A stretch of DNA of 13,368 nucleotides. It comes from Litoreibacter sp. (GTDB lineage: Bacteria > Pseudomonadota > Alphaproteobacteria > Rhodobacterales > Rhodobacteraceae). The DNA is taken from contig JABDPP010000032.1 of NCBI GenBank assembly GCA_013042765.1, positions 1 to 13,368 of the forward strand, written 5' to 3'. The notes under the pieces were generated by a model, which was given only the letters and a program-made list of their open reading frames with translations, searched no databases and had not been told where the DNA came from. Both the position numbers and the translations under genes were made by a program. Of this stretch, positions 1 to 6,205 are shown piece after piece; positions within the stretch are counted from its first letter, which is position 1; each line of letters begins with the position of its first letter.

Positions 1-1013
1 GTTCCGGTCTCCACGATCCGGCGCGCGCGTTCGACTTCGGCGAGACAGCCCAGCGCCACGGCGTCGTCATGCACCAACTCGATCAGCTCCTCGAGCAGGT
101 GCTCGAACGGGACGAGTTTGCGTTGGCCGAGGTCGATCAGTCCGTTCGAGATGCCGTAGCGCATCGCGTGCCAGCGGTTCTCTTCGATCAGGAAGTTGTC
201 ATACATCCGCCAGCGCCGGTTCTGGCTCTTGAGCCGCCACAGGAAACGGGTGAGCGACTGGATGAGCGCCGCCAGCGTGAGAGCGGTATCCATCCGGGGG
301 CTTACGTCGCAGATCCGCGCCTCGATGGTCGGGAAACGGGCCGAGGGGCGCAGGTCCCACCAGATCTTCGAGCTGTCCTCGATGACGCCCAGATCCGTGA
401 GTGCATGGACCGAGCGATCGAACGCAGCCCAGCTGTCCAATCGTGGGGGCAGGCCGGTGCGTGGCAGATTGTCGAAAACCGTAAGCCTGTAGCTTGAAAG
501 CCCCGTGTCCTCGCCCTGCCAGTAGGGCGAAGAGGTCGAAAGCGCCAGCAGATGCGGCAGGAAGTAGACCAGTTGGTTCATTATATCGACACGCATGTCG
601 GGATCCGGGATGCCGACATGCACATGCATCCCCGAAATCATCATCCGGCGCGCGACACCGGCCAGCGCCTGCCGCAGATCGTTGTAGCGGTCCTTGTCGG
701 TATGATGCTGTTGCTTCCATTCGGCGAACGGGTGACAGCTGACCGCAATGGGGGACAGGCCATGATCCGCGGCGTGATCGCGGATGGTGCGGCGCAAATG
801 GCCCAGATCGGCGCGGGCCTCGCCGATGTTCGCGCAGACGCCGGTTCCAACCTCGATCTGGCACTGGAGGAATTCGGGGCTGACCTGACCACCGAGATCT
901 TTCAGACAGTCCTCCATCAGGGCCTGAGGAACCTCGGCAAGCGCCATGGTTTTCGGGTCCACGAGGAGATATTCCTCCTCGATTCCAATGGTGTAGTCTG
1001 GCTCTTTTATCAC
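1..1013 (-). CDS. ybdK: YbdK-type carboxylate-amine ligase (GCS2 family), C-terminus beyond window
   Basis: Partial gene: 337 codons are visible and the 3' end lies outside the left edge; family members are about 370-400 residues. The enzyme belongs to the glutamate-cysteine ligase type 2 family, ATP-dependent ligases joining a carboxylate to an amine. E. coli YbdK has weak glutamate-cysteine ligase activity and its physiological substrate is unclear. Seen in the translation: the N-terminal [10 protein letters not shown] motif (residues 10-19), HVHVG (130-134), a W-D-L-R-P segment near 219 and [10 protein letters not shown] (227-236), all family hallmarks that line the ATP/Mg and substrate site. 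The chosen start is GTG at 1011-1013, preceded by AGGAAG at 8 nt and placing IEEEY where relatives have it. The frame stays open upstream, so a longer TTG start is formally possible. Cytoplasmic; no obvious partner gene. Family assignment is secure; the in vivo substrate is unknown. Confidence 0.88.
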   Translation of the reverse strand, partial: MIKEPDYTIGIEEEYLLVDPKTMALAEVPQALMEDCLKDLGGQVSPEFLQCQIEVGTGVCANIGEARADLGHLRRTIRDHAADHGLSPIAVSCHPFAEWKQQHHTDKDRYNDLRQALAGVARRMMISGMHVHVGIPDPDMRVDIMNQLVYFLPHLLALSTSSPYWQGEDTGLSSYRLTVFDNLPRTGLPPRLDSWAAFDRSVHALTDLGVIEDSSKIWWDLRPSARFPTIEARICDVSPRMDTALTLAALIQSLTRFLWRLKSQNRRWRMYDNFLIEENRWHAMRYGISNGLIDLGQRKLVPFEHLLEELIELVHDDAVALGCLAEVERARRIVETG

Positions 1014-1172
1014 GGTGACAGCTTCCTGCTTCTGAAACGCTTCGATCAGACAATCAAGCGCGCGCAAAGGCAAGAGTTTCGATGATCGTGAGAGATCCGG
1101 GCATTTGGCCCAACAGGACCTTATCGCCTCTTACGCCCGGATATCCTTCGGCTCTAGCTGCCAAAATGGCAC

Positions 1173-1198
1173 AAAAAAAGCGGCCCTGAGGCCGCTTT
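1173..1198 (-). terminator. Rho-independent terminator of mmsA
   Basis: A perfect 9-bp inverted repeat (AAAGCGGCC at 1177-1185, loop CTGA, GGCCGCTTT at 1190-1198) is followed on the minus strand by seven T (A-run 1173-1179 on plus). It lies about 40 bases after the mmsA stop codon and before ybdK, so it should separate the two transcripts. The 160 bases between it and the ybdK start show no other clear signal. Confidence 0.88.
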
Positions 1199-1235
1199 GT
1201 CTGTCCGGGAAGTCTGTGGCTCCCGAAGTGCTCTC

Positions 1236-2738
1236 TTATTCCATCGGCTTGAAGTTGAACTCGCCACCTTCCTTGATGCCGGAAGGCCAGCGGGACGTGA
1301 CCGTCTTTGTCCGGGTATAGAACTTGAAGCTGTCCGGGCCGTGCTGGTTCAGATCGCCGAACATGGATTTCTTCCAGCCACCGAAGGTGTGGTAGGCCAG
1401 TGGAACCGGGATTGGCACGTTGACGCCGACCATGCCGATGTTGATCTTCGAGGCAAAATCGCGGGCGGTGTCGCCGTCACGGGTGAAGATCGCGGTACCA
1501 TTGCCGTATTCGTGATCCATCGCCATGCCGAGCGCTTCGTCATAGCTTTTCGCCCGTACGGTCGACAGGACCGGGCCGAAGATCTCTTTCGTGTAGATGT
1601 CCATGTCAGTGGTGACATTGTCGAACAGATGCGCGCCGACGAAGAAGCCTTCCTCGTACCCCTGCAGGCTGAAGTCGCGTCCATCGACAACGAGCTTTGC
1701 ACCCTGGTCGATCCCGGTCTGAACGAGACGTTCGATATTGGCTTTCGCGGCAGCTGTGACGACGGGGCCGTAGTCGACATCGTTGCCGGAGGTGTAAGGG
1801 CCTACTTTCAGGGCCTCGATACGCGGGACCAGCTTCTCGATCAGGCGATCGGCGGTTTCCTCACCTACCGGAACAGCGACCGAGATCGCCATGCAGCGTT
1901 CGCCCGCTGCGCCATAACCTGCGCCCACAAGCGCGTCGGCGGCCTGGTCCAGATCGGCGTCGGGCATGATGATCATGTGGTTCTTCGCGCCACCGAAGCA
2001 CTGCACGCGTTTGCCGTTGGCGCAGCCGGTGCCGTAGATGTATTCAGCGATCGGCGTGGAGCCGACAAAGCCCACCGACTGGATCACGTCGTGGTGCAGG
2101 ATGGCGTCGACCGCTTCCTTGTCACCGTTGACGACTTGCAGGATGCCCTTGGGCAAGCCGGCCTCTTCCATCAGTTCTGCCAGCATCAGCGGTACCGACG
2201 GGTCGCGCTCTGAGGGTTTGAGGATAAACGCGTTGCCGCACACGATTGCCGGCGCAAACATCCACATTGGGATCATAGCCGGGAAGTTGAAAGGCGTGAT
2301 GCCGGCCGTGACGCCAAGCGGTTGCTTCATCGAGTACATATCGATGCCCGGGCCAGCGGCGTCGGTATACTCGCCTTTAAGCTGATGCGGGGCGCCAATG
2401 CAGAACTCGACGACCTCAAGCCCGCGCTGCACGTCGCCGGCAGCATCGGGCAGCGTTTTGCCGTGCTCACGGCTCAGAGCTTCCGCCAACTTGTCCATGT
2501 CGCGGTTGAGGAGGGCCACGAATTTCATCATTACCCGGGCGCGGCGCTGTGGGTTTGTGGCAGCCCAGGCCGGCTGCGCGGCGGCAGCAACCGCGACCGC
2601 GCGATCCATTTCCTCGGAATTTGCCAGTGGCACTTTTGCCTGAACTTCACCGGTTGCGGGATTGAACACGTCAGCGAAACGGCCCGATGTGCCTTTCACA
2701 TGTTGGCCGTCGATATAGTGGGTCAGCTCTTGCATCAT
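1236..2738 (-). CDS. mmsA: Methylmalonate-semialdehyde dehydrogenase (CoA-acylating)
   Basis: Oxidises methylmalonate semialdehyde (and malonate semialdehyde) with NAD+ and CoA, giving propionyl-CoA or acetyl-CoA in valine, beta-alanine and inositol catabolism; cytoplasmic. The 500-residue product has the normal family length and a complete aldehyde-dehydrogenase fold. Visible features: TPFNFP with the oxyanion Asn at about 151, the cofactor-site LKPSERDP (173-180), the GFVGST turn (223-228), and the nucleophile Cys282 in GERCMAIS. FGGAKNH (248-254) carries Asn where hydrolytic aldehyde dehydrogenases have the general-base Glu, a hallmark of the CoA-dependent subfamily. Two adjacent ATG codons are possible (2736-2738 or 2733-2735). 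GGAG lies 4 nt from the first and 7 nt from the second, so the second may be the real start. It is divergent from the CBS gene and ends at a strong terminator. No other branched-chain catabolism gene is visible nearby. Confidence 0.95.
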   Translation of the reverse strand: MMQELTHYIDGQHVKGTSGRFADVFNPATGEVQAKVPLANSEEMDRAVAVAAAAQPAWAATNPQRRARVMMKFVALLNRDMDKLAEALSREHGKTLPDAAGDVQRGLEVVEFCIGAPHQLKGEYTDAAGPGIDMYSMKQPLGVTAGITPFNFPAMIPMWMFAPAIVCGNAFILKPSERDPSVPLMLAELMEEAGLPKGILQVVNGDKEAVDAILHHDVIQSVGFVGSTPIAEYIYGTGCANGKRVQCFGGAKNHMIIMPDADLDQAADALVGAGYGAAGERCMAISVAVPVGEETADRLIEKLVPRIEALKVGPYTSGNDVDYGPVVTAAAKANIERLVQTGIDQGAKLVVDGRDFSLQGYEEGFFVGAHLFDNVTTDMDIYTKEIFGPVLSTVRAKSYDEALGMAMDHEYGNGTAIFTRDGDTARDFASKINIGMVGVNVPIPVPLAYHTFGGWKKSMFGDLNQHGPDSFKFYTRTKTVTSRWPSGIKEGGEFNFKPME

Positions 2739-2847
2739 ACTCTCCGGAATCTGATTTCGGCCGATTCATACAGAGGGTTTTACGCCGGGGAAAGGGCTCA
2801 ATCGGGCCGGATTTGGCCATTAGACGCGGCCTTAGGACACAGCAGAC

Positions 2848-2880
2848 TTGACGCAAGCCCCTCCATCGGTGGACCATATT
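2848..2880 (+). promoter_or_regulatory. Weak sigma70-like promoter candidate for the CBS-domain gene
   Basis: TTGACG at 2848-2853 is a good -35 match. Downstream, GACCAT (2872-2877, 18-nt spacing) or CATATT (2875-2880, 21-nt spacing) could be a poor -10. It lies between the divergent mmsA and CBS genes, 35-60 bases before the CBS start. The weak -10 makes this tentative. Confidence 0.25.
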
Positions 2881-2913
2881 GTTCCATATCCCGTTCTCAA
2901 CAAGGAGGATACG

Positions 2914-3348
2914 ATGCTCGTTCGCCAGATACTCAAGTCCAAAGCTGATGACGGCGTGGTCACAATCGGACCCGATGCCAGCGTCGCGGATGCGGCCAAT
3001 CTTCTGTCAACGCGGAAGATCGGTTCGGTGGTCGTCTCCGAGGATGGCAAGGTCGCCCAGGGTATTCTGTCGGAGCGTGACATCGTCCGTGAGATCGGCA
3101 AGCGGGGTACAGGATGCCTGTCGGAGACGGTGGCCGAAATGATGACAACAGAGCTGACAACCTGCGCGAGCGATGAGAGCGCAGATGCGATTCTGGCCAA
3201 GATGACCGAAGGCCGATTCCGTCACATGCCGGTCGTAGAAGCGGGACATATGGTTGGCCTGGTCACCATCGGTGACGTGGTCAAGGCGCGCCTGACCGAA
3301 CTTGCGATGGAGAAAGACGCCCTTGAAGGCATGATCATGGGGCATTGA
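2914..3348 (+). CDS. Stand-alone CBS-domain pair protein
   Basis: A 144-residue cytoplasmic protein made almost entirely of two CBS domains (about residues 7-65 and 72-130). Each ends in the typical strand-helix signature, GILSERDIVR in the first and GLVTIGDVVK in the second. CBS pairs usually bind adenine nucleotides such as AMP, ATP or S-adenosylmethionine, and act as energy sensors or regulate a partner. There is no fused catalytic domain, so the partner cannot be read from this protein. ATG at 2914 is chosen because AAGGAGG (2902-2908) precedes it at ideal distance and the product then begins MLVRQIL, as small CBS proteins do. An upstream in-frame TTG at 2848 lacks a ribosome-binding site. 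Transcribed alone between the divergent mmsA and the co-oriented coaD. The domain call is firm; the function is unknown. Confidence 0.88.
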   Translation: MLVRQILKSKADDGVVTIGPDASVADAANLLSTRKIGSVVVSEDGKVAQGILSERDIVREIGKRGTGCLSETVAEMMTTELTTCASDESADAILAKMTEGRFRHMPVVEAGHMVGLVTIGDVVKARLTELAMEKDALEGMIMGH

Positions 3349-3365
3349 CCGCCACTCCCTGTGAC

Positions 3366-3390
3366 AGAGCTTCAGCTCTTTGATCTTTCT
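3366..3390 (+). terminator. Weak terminator-like hairpin after the CBS gene
   Basis: AGAGCT-TC-AGCTCT (3366-3379; 5-6 bp) is followed by TTGATCTTTCT. The stem is short and the T-run interrupted, so termination would be partial. It sits 18 bases after the CBS stop. Confidence 0.35.
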
Positions 3391-3466
3391 GCAATCTTTA
3401 CCCGAGGGGCTTGATTTCCCGGGCGCGATATAGTTTTCGTTCGTGAAAGTCTCGAAGGGAATACCC

Positions 3467-3958
3467 ATGCGCACCGCGTTGTACCCAGGAACGTTTGATC
3501 CCATCACGCTGGGGCATATCGACATAATCCGGCGGGCCAGCACACTGGTCGATCGCCTGGTGATCGGGGTGGCAATCAACCGTGACAAGGGGCCTTTGTT
3601 TAGCCTCGAAGAGCGCGTCGCCATGATCGAGGCCGAATGCAAGGCACTCTCAGCCGACAGCGGTGTTGAGATTGAGGTCCATCCGTTCGAGAACCTTCTT
3701 ATCCAATGCGCCCATGATGTGGGTGCTAACGTGATCGTGCGCGGCCTGCGGGCCGTGGCGGATTTCGAGTACGAGTACCAGATGGTCGGTATGAACCGTG
3801 CCATGGATGACAGTATCGAGACGGTGTTCCTGATGGCCGGTGCTCAGCATCAGGCGGTGGCCTCAAAGCTGGTCAAGGAGATCGCGCGGCTCGGTGGCGA
3901 CATTTCAGGCTTCGTGACGCCGGCGGTAAAAAACGCTTTGGATTCGCGGTTCGGCTGA
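3467..3958 (+). CDS. coaD: Phosphopantetheine adenylyltransferase
   Basis: Transfers the AMP moiety of ATP to 4'-phosphopantetheine, giving dephospho-CoA, the penultimate step of coenzyme A synthesis; cytoplasmic, usually hexameric. The 163-residue product matches the usual length of about 160. The N-terminal YPGTFDPITLGHIDI (6-20) contains the nucleotidyltransferase T/HxGH motif (His17). The conserved block VRGLRAVADFEYEYQM (91-106) and the closing HQAVASKLVKE helix (128-138) are also present. The longer frame begins at GTG 3443, but ATG 3467 is preceded by AAGGGA at suitable spacing and gives the normal N-terminus MRTALYPGTF. A TATAGT box at 3429-3434 has no convincing -35 partner. The cyclophilin pair follows after 63 bases on the same strand. 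No unusual residues seen. Confidence 0.96.
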   Translation: MRTALYPGTFDPITLGHIDIIRRASTLVDRLVIGVAINRDKGPLFSLEERVAMIEAECKALSADSGVEIEVHPFENLLIQCAHDVGANVIVRGLRAVADFEYEYQMVGMNRAMDDSIETVFLMAGAQHQAVASKLVKEIARLGGDISGFVTPAVKNALDSRFG

Positions 3959-3963
3959 GGGGG

Positions 3964-3991
3964 TTTACACCGCCTCCTGCATGGTTAGTTT
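3964..3991 (+). promoter_or_regulatory. Possible promoter of the cyclophilin pair
   Basis: TTTACA (3964-3969) and TAGTTT (3986-3991) are separated by 16 bases, and the first cyclophilin start lies 30 bases downstream. The match is only moderate, and read-through from coaD is also possible. Confidence 0.28.
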
Positions 3992-4021
3992 GGCGCAAAT
4001 TCAAATGAAGGAGCGCCGGAT

Positions 4022-4528
4022 ATGGCCGATATTCAAGACCCCGAAAACACTATCCTGATCGAACTCAAGGATGGGACCGTCACGATCGAGCTGATGGCCG
4101 ATGTGGCCCCGCTTCATGCTGCCCGCATGAGGGAACTGGCCCGTTCTGGTGCCTATGACAACGTGGTGTTCCACCGCGTAATCGACGGTTTCATGGCGCA
4201 GACCGGCGATGTGGCCAACGGCAATTTCGAAAAGGATTTCAACATCCGCATGGCTGGAACCGGCGGTTCGGACCTGCCAGATCTTCCCGCCGAATTCTCC
4301 AAGCTGCCCCATGACCGCGGCACACTGGGTGCGGCACGCTCGCAGAACCCGAACTCGGCCAACAGCCAGTTCTTCATCAATTTCAGCGACAACCACTTCC
4401 TGAACGGTCAGTACACGGTCTATGGCCGTGTCATCGAAGGCATGGAGCATGTCGATGCAATTGTTCGTGGCGAGCCGCCGATGAACCCGGACCGGATGCT
4501 CAGCGTGAAGGTCGCCGCTGATGCGTAA
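4022..4528 (+). CDS. Cyclophilin-type peptidyl-prolyl cis-trans isomerase (cytoplasmic)
   Basis: Accelerates isomerisation of Xaa-Pro peptide bonds during protein folding. The 168-residue single-domain protein has no signal peptide, so it is expected in the cytoplasm (PpiB-like). Active-site elements seen: FHRVIDGFMAQTGD (50-63) with the catalytic Arg52, Phe57 and Gln60; the NSANSQFFI block (111-119); and FLNGQYTVYG (126-135). Phe126 occupies the position of cyclosporin-contacting Trp121 in human CypA, as in E. coli cyclophilins, so weak cyclosporin binding is expected. AAGGAG lies 8 nt before the ATG. Its last 8 bases (ATGCGTAA) contain the start codon of the next gene, an exported homologue, so the two are almost certainly co-transcribed and probably translationally coupled. 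Which ppi symbol applies cannot be settled from sequence alone. Confidence 0.93.
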   Translation: MADIQDPENTILIELKDGTVTIELMADVAPLHAARMRELARSGAYDNVVFHRVIDGFMAQTGDVANGNFEKDFNIRMAGTGGSDLPDLPAEFSKLPHDRGTLGAARSQNPNSANSQFFINFSDNHFLNGQYTVYGRVIEGMEHVDAIVRGEPPMNPDRMLSVKVAADA

Positions 4529-5081
4529 GCTGGCCCTGGCTGCATTGCTGGCGACGACGGGTGTTGCGTCAGGCCCGGCGCTCGCAAGCGGGCTCGAGGT
4601 CGATGTCGCTGGCGAGGCCAACGGCACGGTCTCGATCGACCTGTTCGAGGATGTGGCCCCGGCCCATGTGGAACAGATCATCGCCTTGGCGTCGGAAGGC
4701 GCCTACGATGGGGTGGTCTTTCACCGCGTGATCGACGGGTTCATGGCACAGACCGGCGATGTCGAGTTTGGCAAGCTCGGCATGGATATGCGTCGTGCTG
4801 GAACGGGCGGCTCGAGCCGCCCGGACCTGCCAGCCGAATTTTCGGACATCAACTACGCCCGCGGCGTGGTCGGTATGGCCCGGTCGCAAGACCCGAACTC
4901 CGCCAACAGTCAGTTCTTCATCATGTTTGCGGAAGGCTCCTTCCTGAACGGCCAATATACGGTGGTTGGTGAGGTGACCTCGGGCATGGAGGTGGTTGAC
5001 GCGATCAAACGGGGTCACCCGCGCACGGGTGCCGTTACGGGGGCACCCGACGTGATGCAGGCTGTTCGCGTCATCGACTGA
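4521..5081 (+). CDS. Cyclophilin-type peptidyl-prolyl cis-trans isomerase (exported)
   Basis: A 186-residue cyclophilin with an N-terminal Sec signal peptide: positively charged MRK, hydrophobic segment (residues 4-16) and an ALA cleavage site at 20-22. The mature enzyme should act in the periplasm (PpiA-like). Active-site features match the preceding gene: FHRVIDGFMAQTGD (67-80) with Arg69 and Gln77, NSANSQFFI (127-135), and FLNGQYTVVG (141-150) with Phe at the cyclosporin-contacting Trp position. The start codon lies inside the last codons of the upstream cyclophilin (8-nt overlap), with no strong separate ribosome-binding site, suggesting coupled translation. Long stretches are near-identical between the two proteins and also at the DNA level, consistent with tandem duplication followed by gain or loss of a signal peptide. 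Confidence 0.93.
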   Translation: MRKLALAALLATTGVASGPALASGLEVDVAGEANGTVSIDLFEDVAPAHVEQIIALASEGAYDGVVFHRVIDGFMAQTGDVEFGKLGMDMRRAGTGGSSRPDLPAEFSDINYARGVVGMARSQDPNSANSQFFIMFAEGSFLNGQYTVVGEVTSGMEVVDAIKRGHPRTGAVTGAPDVMQAVRVID

Positions 5082-5087
5082 CATCTC

Positions 5088-5115
5088 TTCAACCTGTCGT
5101 GAGACAGGCTATGCA
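5088..5115 (+). promoter_or_regulatory. Candidate promoter with a palindrome in its spacer, upstream of the DUF3179 gene
   Basis: TTCAAC (5088-5093) and TATGCA (5110-5115), 16 bases apart, form a plausible sigma70-type promoter. A perfect inverted repeat CCTGTC-GTGA-GACAGG (5093-5108) fills the spacer, where a repressor or spacer-acting activator could bind. The repeat is not followed by a T-run, so it is a poor terminator for the cyclophilin operon. Transcription from here would start near 5122, just before the start-codon hairpin. Both promoter and operator roles are inference. Confidence 0.3.
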
Positions 5116-5127
5116 GAACACCTTGAT

Positions 5128-5172
5128 CGGGCCATGATCCTCTCCAATTCCCCTGGAGGACATCATGGCCCG
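5128..5172 (+). promoter_or_regulatory. Hairpin enclosing the ribosome-binding site and start codon of the DUF3179 gene
   Basis: CGGGCCATGAT (5128-5138) is perfectly complementary to ATCATGGCCCG (5162-5172), which contains the ATG start (5165-5167). Inside this 11-bp stem a second helix pairs CTCCA (5142-5146) with TGGAG (5154-5158), plus a U-G pair (5141/5159), leaving a 7-nt loop and a 2x2 internal loop. The Shine-Dalgarno GGAGGA (5155-5160) is mostly in the inner helix. In RNA this would hide both the ribosome-binding site and the start codon. The pairing is seen directly; a regulatory role (thermosensor, protein-binding site or coupling device) is inferred. As DNA it could also be an operator. 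Confidence 0.55.
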
Positions 5173-6136
5173 TTTGTTTTTTGGAATGTTGATTGCGGTT
5201 GCGCTGACGACAACTGCCTACGCACAGGATTTCTCGAACCCGTTCATGTCGGCGCAATGGCCCAAGACGGATTTCTCTAAGACGACGGTTGATTTGGATT
5301 CGATCCGGTCCGGCGGGCCGGGAAAGGACGGCATCATGGCTGTCTGGGAGCCTGAGTTGATCTCAGTTGATTCCGAGACCCGTCTGAGCCCGCGTGAGCC
5401 GGTCATCGCGCTGGAGATGGAGGGCGAGCCCCCGCGCGCCTATCCGATCCGCTATTTTATGGTGCACGAGATCGTAAATGACACGATGGGCGGTGTCCCG
5501 GTCGCGGTGACGTTCTGTCCGCTATGCAATTCCGCGATGGTGTTTGACCGGCGCGTGAAGCAAGAGGTTCGGACATTCGGGGTCAGCGGCAACCTGCGCA
5601 ATTCCGACATGGTTATGTATGACCGCGAAACCGAAAGCTGGTGGCAGCAGGCGATCGGGGCGGGGATCGTAGGCGCACATGCCGGCGATACGCTCGAACA
5701 ATTGCCCAGCTGGATGGAAAGCTGGGAAGCTTTTGCCGCCCGCAATCCAGACGGGTTGGTGCTGGATGCGCCGCGCAAGCGATTCGACTACGGCTTCAAC
5801 CCTTATGTGCGCTATGACAGTTCCAAACGACCGTTTCTATATGACGGAGCCTTGCCGCCCGATGGCATCGATCCAATGGAGCGCGTGGTGCGCGTTGGCA
5901 ACGACGCCTGGCCGCTGACACGGCTGCGCGCGGAGCAGGAGGTTGTTGAGAACGGTGTGCGGCTCAGCTGGGTAGGCGAGCAGGCCTCGGCACTCGACAC
6001 CCGGAACATTGCGCGGGGCAAAACCGTGGGAAGCATCCGGGTGCGCGATGCCGAGAGCGGCGCGGACATTCCCCACGACCTGATGTTTGCTTTTGCCTTT
6101 CAGGCCTTTTTTCCGGACGGAATTTGGCGGCAGTAA
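5165..6136 (+). CDS. Exported DUF3179 domain-containing protein
   Basis: A 323-residue protein of unknown function with an N-terminal signal peptide: MAR, hydrophobic residues 4-17, and cleavage likely after AYA at 18-20. The mature protein has no further membrane segments and should be periplasmic. Family hallmarks are visible: AYPIRYFMVHEIVND (92-106), PVAVTFCPLCNSAMVFDR (112-129), TFGVSGNLRNSDMVMYDR (137-154), the ESWWQQ segment (157-162), and a C-terminal FAFQAFFPD (310-318) matching the conserved aromatic F-x-P-D end. The C-x2-C pair (Cys118, Cys121) with nearby His101 could bind a metal or be redox active, but that is inference; I know of no established reaction for this family. GGAGGA lies 4 nt before the ATG inside the hairpin described at 5128-5172. 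The gene follows the exported cyclophilin by 83 bases and may share its transcript or use the promoter candidate at 5088. It ends convergently with tyrS. Confidence 0.87.
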   Translation: MARLFFGMLIAVALTTTAYAQDFSNPFMSAQWPKTDFSKTTVDLDSIRSGGPGKDGIMAVWEPELISVDSETRLSPREPVIALEMEGEPPRAYPIRYFMVHEIVNDTMGGVPVAVTFCPLCNSAMVFDRRVKQEVRTFGVSGNLRNSDMVMYDRETESWWQQAIGAGIVGAHAGDTLEQLPSWMESWEAFAARNPDGLVLDAPRKRFDYGFNPYVRYDSSKRPFLYDGALPPDGIDPMERVVRVGNDAWPLTRLRAEQEVVENGVRLSWVGEQASALDTRNIARGKTVGSIRVRDAESGADIPHDLMFAFAFQAFFPDGIWRQ

Positions 6137-6162
6137 GCCTTCCGGCAGGGATTTGGCCTCCC

Positions 6163-6200
6163 GGCAAAAGCGCTCCGCGCGGGGATATTTTTGCCAAAAA
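6163..6200. terminator. Bidirectional terminator-like element between DUF3179 gene and tyrS
   Basis: Outer arms GGCAAAA (6163-6169) and TTTTGCC (6189-6195) enclose GC-rich pairing: CTCC-GCGC-GGGG at 6173-6184, or GCGC-TCC-GCGC at 6170-6180. The GC core is followed by ATATTTTT on plus and by a TTTT stretch on minus. It lies in the 69-base gap between two convergent genes, so it may end both transcripts. The wording of the motif resembles an intergenic element I recall as frequent in Rhodobacteraceae genomes; that recollection is unverified. Confidence 0.6.
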
Positions 6201-6205
6201 GAAAC

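Noticed and set aside
199..1053. Open frame on the minus strand overlapping ybdK in another frame
   Set aside because: The true ybdK frame carries the GIEEEY, HVHVG and EARICD motifs; this one is Arg/Pro/His-rich without family features.
1197..2213. Long open frame on the plus strand opposite mmsA
   Set aside because: It is antisense to a clearly conserved dehydrogenase, has no recognisable domain and a skewed composition; it is a shadow caused by high GC.
2848..2913. N-terminal extension of the CBS protein from an upstream TTG
   Set aside because: No ribosome-binding site at the TTG, whereas AAGGAGG is ideally placed before ATG 2914; the TTG also coincides with a -35-like hexamer.
5093..5108. 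Terminator after the exported cyclophilin
   Set aside because: The 6-bp hairpin has no following T-run; it is better considered a possible operator.
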